Assembly: GCF_009766095.1 (NCBI RefSeq)
Contig: NZ_LMUD01000009.1
Location: 1 to 64,000, forward strand
Source: Granulicella sp. S190
Lineage (GTDB): Bacteria; Acidobacteriota; Terriglobia; Terriglobales; Acidobacteriaceae
Length of the DNA stretch: 64,000 bases
Reading direction: 5' to 3'
Part shown: piece after piece, positions 63,794 to 64,000 of the stretch
Numbering within the stretch: position 1 is the stretch's first letter
Layout of the letters: each line of letters opens with the position of its first letter
The notes under the pieces: model-generated
What the model saw: only the letters and a program-made list of their open reading frames with translations
The model's database searches: none
What the model was told of the DNA's origin: nothing
Made by a program: the position numbers and the translations under genes

Positions 63794-64000
63794 GTGCAGC
63801 TCTGATGATTCTGCCGGTGGTGTGGGCTACGGCTTCGCCTTCGCGAGTGAAGACGCGGCCAGAGGAGATGGAACCGAAGACGACGGCTCCGGAGCTGGCG
63901 TTCTACCGAAAGTATACGGAGGGGATGCTGCGACGGTATGTGAGGCTGTCGATGGAGGCGGGAAGAGCGCCCTCGTTACTTGGCCGCGAGATGTTTCGCG
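63790..64000 (+). CDS. protein of unknown function, N-terminal part (runs off the right edge)
   Basis: The open frame from ATG 63790 reaches the edge (about 70 residues): a hydrophobic start MSAALMILPVVWATASPS, an acidic-basic linker, then FYRKYTEGMLRRYVRLSMEA, GRAPSLLGREMFR. The helical motif suggests nucleic-acid or protein binding, but the family is not identified. It overlaps the zinc-ribbon gene and is cut by the window. Confidence 0.5.
   Translation, partial: MSAALMILPVVWATASPSRVKTRPEEMEPKTTAPELAFYRKYTEGMLRRYVRLSMEAGRAPSLLGREMFR

Overview
The window looks like chromosomal DNA of a GC-rich Acidobacteriota, probably class Terriglobia (Edaphobacter/Granulicella/Terriglobus-like). This is inferred from family content, not from a database search: a 1231-residue Oar-like TonB-dependent receptor with a carboxypeptidase-regulatory domain, proteins of the acidobacterial VWFA-related type, a HpnI-like hopanoid glycosyltransferase, many small secreted or membrane proteins, and Tat-exported hydrolases. 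Genes are dense, with short gaps and frequent strand changes. No prophage, insertion sequence, CRISPR array or tRNA was recognised.

Layout. 0-9.5 kb: a truncated ATP-dependent DNA ligase, an epoxide-hydrolase-like enzyme, prfA, then secreted proteins (VOC, NIPSNAP, nucleoside hydrolase, a papain-like candidate). 9.5-20.6 kb: the TonB-dependent receptor, an endonuclease III-type glycosylase, isoaspartyl peptidase, a PoxB-type ThDP enzyme, CDP-alcohol phosphatidyltransferase, greA, mltG and an outer-membrane-type lipoprotein. 20.6-33 kb: a Gfo/Idh/MocA dehydrogenase with a translationally coupled small gene, alr, an SGNH lipoprotein, a VWFA protein, hpnI, two tandem MacB-type permeases, a gene remnant and a class C serine hydrolase. 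33-47 kb: rnpB, ruvA, RNase T2, a proline iminopeptidase-like hydrolase, coaBC, nadD-methyltransferase-rsfS-rlmH, a duplicated small-peptide locus with a 7-TM protein, accD, a second methyltransferase and tag. 47-59 kb: M28 peptidase, a second VWFA-like protein, thioredoxin, small membrane proteins, glyA, an unusual GH1 protein and a TonB-like protein. 59-64 kb: a TetR regulator with two matching operators, an alpha/beta hydrolase, and an XRE-S24-like repressor divergent from a strong promoter with a long leader before two small conserved genes that run off the edge.

How the genes fit together. Housekeeping functions (translation termination and ribosome silencing, NAD and CoA synthesis, cell-wall synthesis, fatty-acid initiation, DNA repair) are interleaved with envelope and secretion genes.

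The most notable candidates for undescribed biology are: (1) two paralogous 55-residue secreted peptides with duplicated leaders, the second heading a cluster with a 7-TM protein and a membrane-anchored partner (42.25-44.33 kb); (2) a roughly 180-bp GTGGTG-rich intergenic element present three times in the same orientation (20.6, 33.6 and 55.4 kb); (3) a GH1-fold protein whose acid/base Glu is Met; (4) an S24-type repressor that has lost both catalytic residues and faces an operator and promoter with a roughly 300-nt leader.
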